Shown piece by piece: positions 13,662 to 16,114 of a stretch of 16,114 nt of DNA. A model generated the notes under the pieces. It did no database searches. It was not told where the DNA came from and saw nothing but the letters and a program-made list of their open reading frames with translations. Made by a program: the position numbers and the translations under genes. Each line of letters opens with the position of its first letter. Within the stretch, counting starts at the first letter, position 1. Source of the stretch: an uncultured Actinomyces sp. (GTDB lineage: Bacteria; Actinomycetota; Actinomycetes; Actinomycetales; Actinomycetaceae); the NCBI GenBank assembly GCA_915069725.1, contig CAJZFF010000006.1, forward strand, positions 1 to 16,114, in the 5' to 3' direction.

Positions 13662-15986
13662 TCATCGACGACGTGTCGTGGACAGGCTTCTGCGCGCCTC
13701 GAAGACGCCGTCGATGCGCCGCAGGGCCGCCAGCGTGTGGTCCAGGTGCCCGACCTCGGCCAGCTCGACGACGAACCGCCCGGTGACGACCCGGTCACGG
13801 CTCGTGGCGATGGAGGCGCTCACCAGGTTGACGTGGCTGTCTGCCAGTGCTCGGGTGATGTCGGCGAGCAGGCCCCCACGGTCCAGGGCCTCGACCTCCA
13901 CCTGGACCAGGTAGGCCGACTGGGCGTGATCCGCCCAGGAGACGGTGATGAGGCGCTCGGGCTCACGCTGGAGCTGATCGACGTTCTGGCAGTCGGCCCG
14001 GTGCACTGAGACACCCGAACCGCGGGTGATGAAGCCGACGATGGGGTCACCCGGCATGGGGGTGCAGCAGCGCGCCAGCTTGACGTAGACGTCGCCCTCG
14101 TCCATACCGGCGACAACGACTCCGGCGTCGGCCGTACGCGGCCGGCGGTGCGTCGTGGCCCGGGTGGGCAGGATCCCTTCCGCGAGGGTCTCCTCGGCGC
14201 CGTCCTCCCCGCCCATGGTGGCCACCAGGGTGTCGACGACGTGCTGGGCCGACACGTGTCCCTCACCCACCGCGGCGTACAGGCCGTCAATGTCGACCTT
14301 GTCGAGGGTCTTGGCCACGTTCATGAGGGTCTCGTGGCTCATGAGGCGCTGCAAAGGAAGGTTCTGTTTGCGCAGGGTGCGGGCGATGGCGCCCTTGCCC
14401 TCCTCGATGGCCTCCTCACGGCGCTCCTTGGAGAACCACGAACGGATCTTGTTGCGGGCCCGGGTGGAGGCAACGAAGGAGAGCCAGTCGCGCGAGGGTC
14501 CGGCGTTGATGGCCTTGGAGGTGAAGACCTCCACCGTGTCACCGTTCTCCAGGCGCGTGTCCAGGGGCACCAGTCGGCTGTTGACGCGTGCGCCCACCGT
14601 GCGGTGGCCGACCTCGGTGTGGACGGCGTAGGCGAAGTCCACCGGGGTGGCCCCCGCCGGCAGTGCCAAGACATCACCCCGGGGAGTGAAGACATAGACC
14701 TGGTCCCCGGCCATCTCGTAGCGCAGGGCGTCGAGGAACTCGGTGGGATCCTGGGTCTCCTTCTGCCAGTCGACGAGCTGGCGCAGCCAGCCCATGTCGC
14801 CCTGGTCGGAGTCTCCGGGCCTGCCTCCCAGGGCGCTGGGGCCCGAGGCGTTGGGGTCCTCCTTGTAGCGCCAGTGCGCGGCCACACCGTACTCGGCCAT
14901 ACGGTGCATCTCGTGGGTGCGGATCTGGATCTCCACCGGCTTGCCACCCGGCCCCACGACAGTCGTGTGCAGCGACTGGTAGAGGTTGAACTTGGGGACG
15001 GCGATGTAGTCCTTGAAGCGCCCGCTCATGGGGGTCCAGCGCGAGTGCAGGGAGCCGAGCACCGCGTAGCAGTCCTGGACGGTGTCAACGATGACTCGCA
15101 GCGCCACCAGGTCGTAGATGTCGTCGAAGTCCTTCCCCCGCACGATCATCTTCTGGTAGATCGAGTAGTAGTGCTTGGGCCGCCCGGTGACGGCGCCCTT
15201 GATCTTGTTGACCCTCAGGTCCTCCTCGATCTGGAGGCGGACCTGGCGCAGGTACTCCTCACGAGCCGGGGCCCGCTCGGCCACCATGTGCTCGATCTCC
15301 TCGTACACGCCCGGGTAGAGGGCCTTGAAGGACCGGTCCTCCAGCTCCCACTTGATCGTGTTCATCCCCAGGCGATGGGCCAGGGGCGCATAGATCTCCA
15401 GGGTCTCCTTGGCCTTGCGGGCGGCGTTCTCCGCGGAGACGTACTTCCAGGTGCGGGCGTTGTGAAGGCGATCGCCGAGCTTGATGACCAGGACCCGGAT
15501 GTCCTTGGACATCGCGATAATCATCTTGCGCACCGTCTCGGCCTGGGCGGCCTCACCGTACTGGAGCTTGTCGAGCTTGGTGACGCCGTCGACGAGCAGG
15601 CTGATCTCGTCGCCGAAGTCGGCGCGCAGGCGCTCGAGGGTGTAGTCGGTGTCCTCCACGGTGTCGTGCAGGACGGCAGCCGCCAGCGTCTGGGCCGTCA
15701 TTCCCAGCTCGGCCAGGATGGTTGCCACTGCCACCGGGTGGGTGATGTAGGGCTCCCCCGACTTGCGTCGCTGACCGGAGTGAGCCTTCTCCGCCACCTC
15801 GTAGGCGCGCACGATGAGGCTCGTGTCGGCCTTGGGGTGGTTGGCGCGCACCGCGCGCAGCAGCGGCTCAATGGCCGCCGGGGTGGAGTGTCCACGTGAG
15901 CCGAACCAGGCCAGACGGCTGCGCACGCGCGAGCCGGGGACAACGCTGTCTCCTGACGTGTCCGGGATGTTCTTCGTCTCCGTCAT
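13662..15986 (-). CDS. relA: Bifunctional (p)ppGpp synthetase/hydrolase Rel
   Basis: A full-length 774-residue RelA/SpoT homologue, the stringent-response enzyme that makes and degrades (p)ppGpp on and off the ribosome. HD hydrolase: [11 protein letters not shown] (81-91), HDTVEDT (107-113) and GDRLHNART (171-179) keep the metal and active-site residues. Synthetase: [13 protein letters not shown] (268-280), RFKD (323-326) and EIQIRT (352-357); the RxKD form marks bifunctional enzymes, unlike ExDD of the synthesis-only type. TGS domain 428-489, helical domain to about 600, zinc-finger-like [11 protein letters not shown] (638-648) with C667, ACT domain 690-766. Nothing is missing, so both activities should be present. 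ATG 15986 is chosen over an upstream start at 16013 because family alignment begins there and a -10 element lies just before it. Confidence 0.97.
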   Translation of the reverse strand: MTETKNIPDTSGDSVVPGSRVRSRLAWFGSRGHSTPAAIEPLLRAVRANHPKADTSLIVRAYEVAEKAHSGQRRKSGEPYITHPVAVATILAELGMTAQTLAAAVLHDTVEDTDYTLERLRADFGDEISLLVDGVTKLDKLQYGEAAQAETVRKMIIAMSKDIRVLVIKLGDRLHNARTWKYVSAENAARKAKETLEIYAPLAHRLGMNTIKWELEDRSFKALYPGVYEEIEHMVAERAPAREEYLRQVRLQIEEDLRVNKIKGAVTGRPKHYYSIYQKMIVRGKDFDDIYDLVALRVIVDTVQDCYAVLGSLHSRWTPMSGRFKDYIAVPKFNLYQSLHTTVVGPGGKPVEIQIRTHEMHRMAEYGVAAHWRYKEDPNASGPSALGGRPGDSDQGDMGWLRQLVDWQKETQDPTEFLDALRYEMAGDQVYVFTPRGDVLALPAGATPVDFAYAVHTEVGHRTVGARVNSRLVPLDTRLENGDTVEVFTSKAINAGPSRDWLSFVASTRARNKIRSWFSKERREEAIEEGKGAIARTLRKQNLPLQRLMSHETLMNVAKTLDKVDIDGLYAAVGEGHVSAQHVVDTLVATMGGEDGAEETLAEGILPTRATTHRRPRTADAGVVVAGMDEGDVYVKLARCCTPMPGDPIVGFITRGSGVSVHRADCQNVDQLQREPERLITVSWADHAQSAYLVQVEVEALDRGGLLADITRALADSHVNLVSASIATSRDRVVTGRFVVELAEVGHLDHTLAALRRIDGVFEARRSLSTTRRR

Positions 15987-15992
15987 TGACGC

Positions 15993-15998
15993 ATCATA
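15993..15998 (-). promoter_or_regulatory. -10 element for a leaderless rel transcript
   Basis: TATGAT on the minus strand (5 of 6 to TATAAT) is followed by 6 bases and then the ATG at 15986, so the transcript would begin at the start codon. No Shine-Dalgarno sequence precedes the ATG. The -35 at a 17-base spacer is ACGCCT, a poor match, so activator help or an alternative sigma factor is possible. Confidence 0.5.
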
Positions 15999-16003
15999 TA
16001 GCG

Positions 16004-16027
16004 GCCGGCACACCGAGGCGTGCCGGC
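16004..16027. promoter_or_regulatory. Perfect inverted repeat over the rel -35 region
   Basis: GCCGGCAC (16004-16011) and GTGCCGGC (16020-16027) form perfect 8-bp arms around 8 bases. The dyad starts 6 bases upstream of the rel -10 and covers the -35 position, a typical operator location. The binding protein is unknown. Confidence 0.45.
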
Positions 16028-16043
16028 GCTGCCGATGGCCCTG

Positions 16044-16072
16044 TAGTGTCGCGCCGCAGGTGGACGCGACAC
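16044..16072 (+). promoter_or_regulatory. Promoter and inverted repeat of the gene divergent from rel
   Basis: TAGTGT (16044-16049) fits a -10 element for the plus-strand gene. GTGTCGCG (16046-16053) and CGCGACAC (16065-16072) are perfect 8-bp arms 11 bases apart, overlapping the -10 and ending 5 bases before the ribosome binding site. This could be an operator or a leader hairpin. Confidence 0.4.
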
Positions 16073-16088
16073 CACACAGGAATCAGCC

Positions 16089-16114
16089 GTGGCTGTGAGG
16101 CGAAGCGGACGAGC
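16089..16114 (+). CDS. Start of a divergent gene, cut by the window edge
   Basis: GTG 16089 has AGGAA (16078-16082) 6 bases upstream, a good ribosome binding site, and the frame is open to the edge (VAVRRSGR). Only 8 codons are visible, basic in character, so no function can be named. It would share the 102-base divergent promoter region with rel. Confidence 0.5.

Noticed and set aside
14148..15899. 583-codon plus-strand open frame opposite rel
   Set aside because: It is the antisense of an unmistakable Rel protein; long antisense frames are expected at high GC. Its product is low-complexity Gly/Val/Leu/His sequence without any domain.

Overview
The window is chromosomal DNA of a high-GC Gram-positive actinobacterium. 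Protein style and gene content (bifunctional Rel, DUF349 protein, metallo-beta-lactamase hydrolase, HisRS, TipA-type MerR, DUF4097 protein) suggest Actinomycetaceae, probably Actinomyces or a close relative. That placement is inferred by eye, not from a database. Almost every gene is complete; only a divergent gene at the right edge is cut.

Left part (1-7408), all on the minus strand and read from right to left: a glyoxalase-II-like metallo-beta-lactamase hydrolase, hisS, and two large GTPases with C-terminal membrane segments. hisS/GTPase A and GTPase A/GTPase B each overlap by 4 bases (ATGA and GTGA), so these genes look like one translationally coupled operon. After an 84-base gap with its own possible leaderless promoter come a ribbon-helix-helix protein and a DUF4097 beta-solenoid protein. 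A perfect 13-bp-arm hairpin at 8-35 closes this block.

Middle (7488-12072): an ABC-F ATPase (minus) and a three-repeat DUF349 protein (plus) diverge from a 308-base intergenic region. The DUF349 side of that region carries three evenly spaced 7-bp hairpins. A long stem-loop at 11129-11164 separates DUF349 from a convergent MerR regulator with a TipAS drug-binding domain. The regulator's promoter has the 19-bp spacer and CCTCAC...GAGG dyad expected of an autoregulated TipA-type promoter.

Right part (12243-16114): two plus-strand accessory genes, an AbiEi-antitoxin-like protein and a small two-TM protein in a clearly AT-rich island. They are followed by the convergent full-length rel/relA (p)ppGpp synthetase-hydrolase and the first codons of a divergent gene. 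rel appears leaderless, and two perfect 8-bp inverted repeats fill its divergent promoter region.

The core theme is growth and translation control: Rel senses uncharged tRNA, HisRS charges tRNA-His, and an ABC-F protein acts at the ribosome. In other actinobacteria, as I recall, rel, a cyclophilin gene (ppiB), the metallo-hydrolase and hisS lie close together. Here no ppiB is visible, and ABC-F, the TipA-like regulator and the AT-rich pair sit between rel and hisS. No rRNA, tRNA, CRISPR array, insertion sequence or complete toxin-antitoxin pair was seen. The least explained modules are the coupled GTPase pair, the RHH-DUF4097 pair and the structured DUF349 leader.
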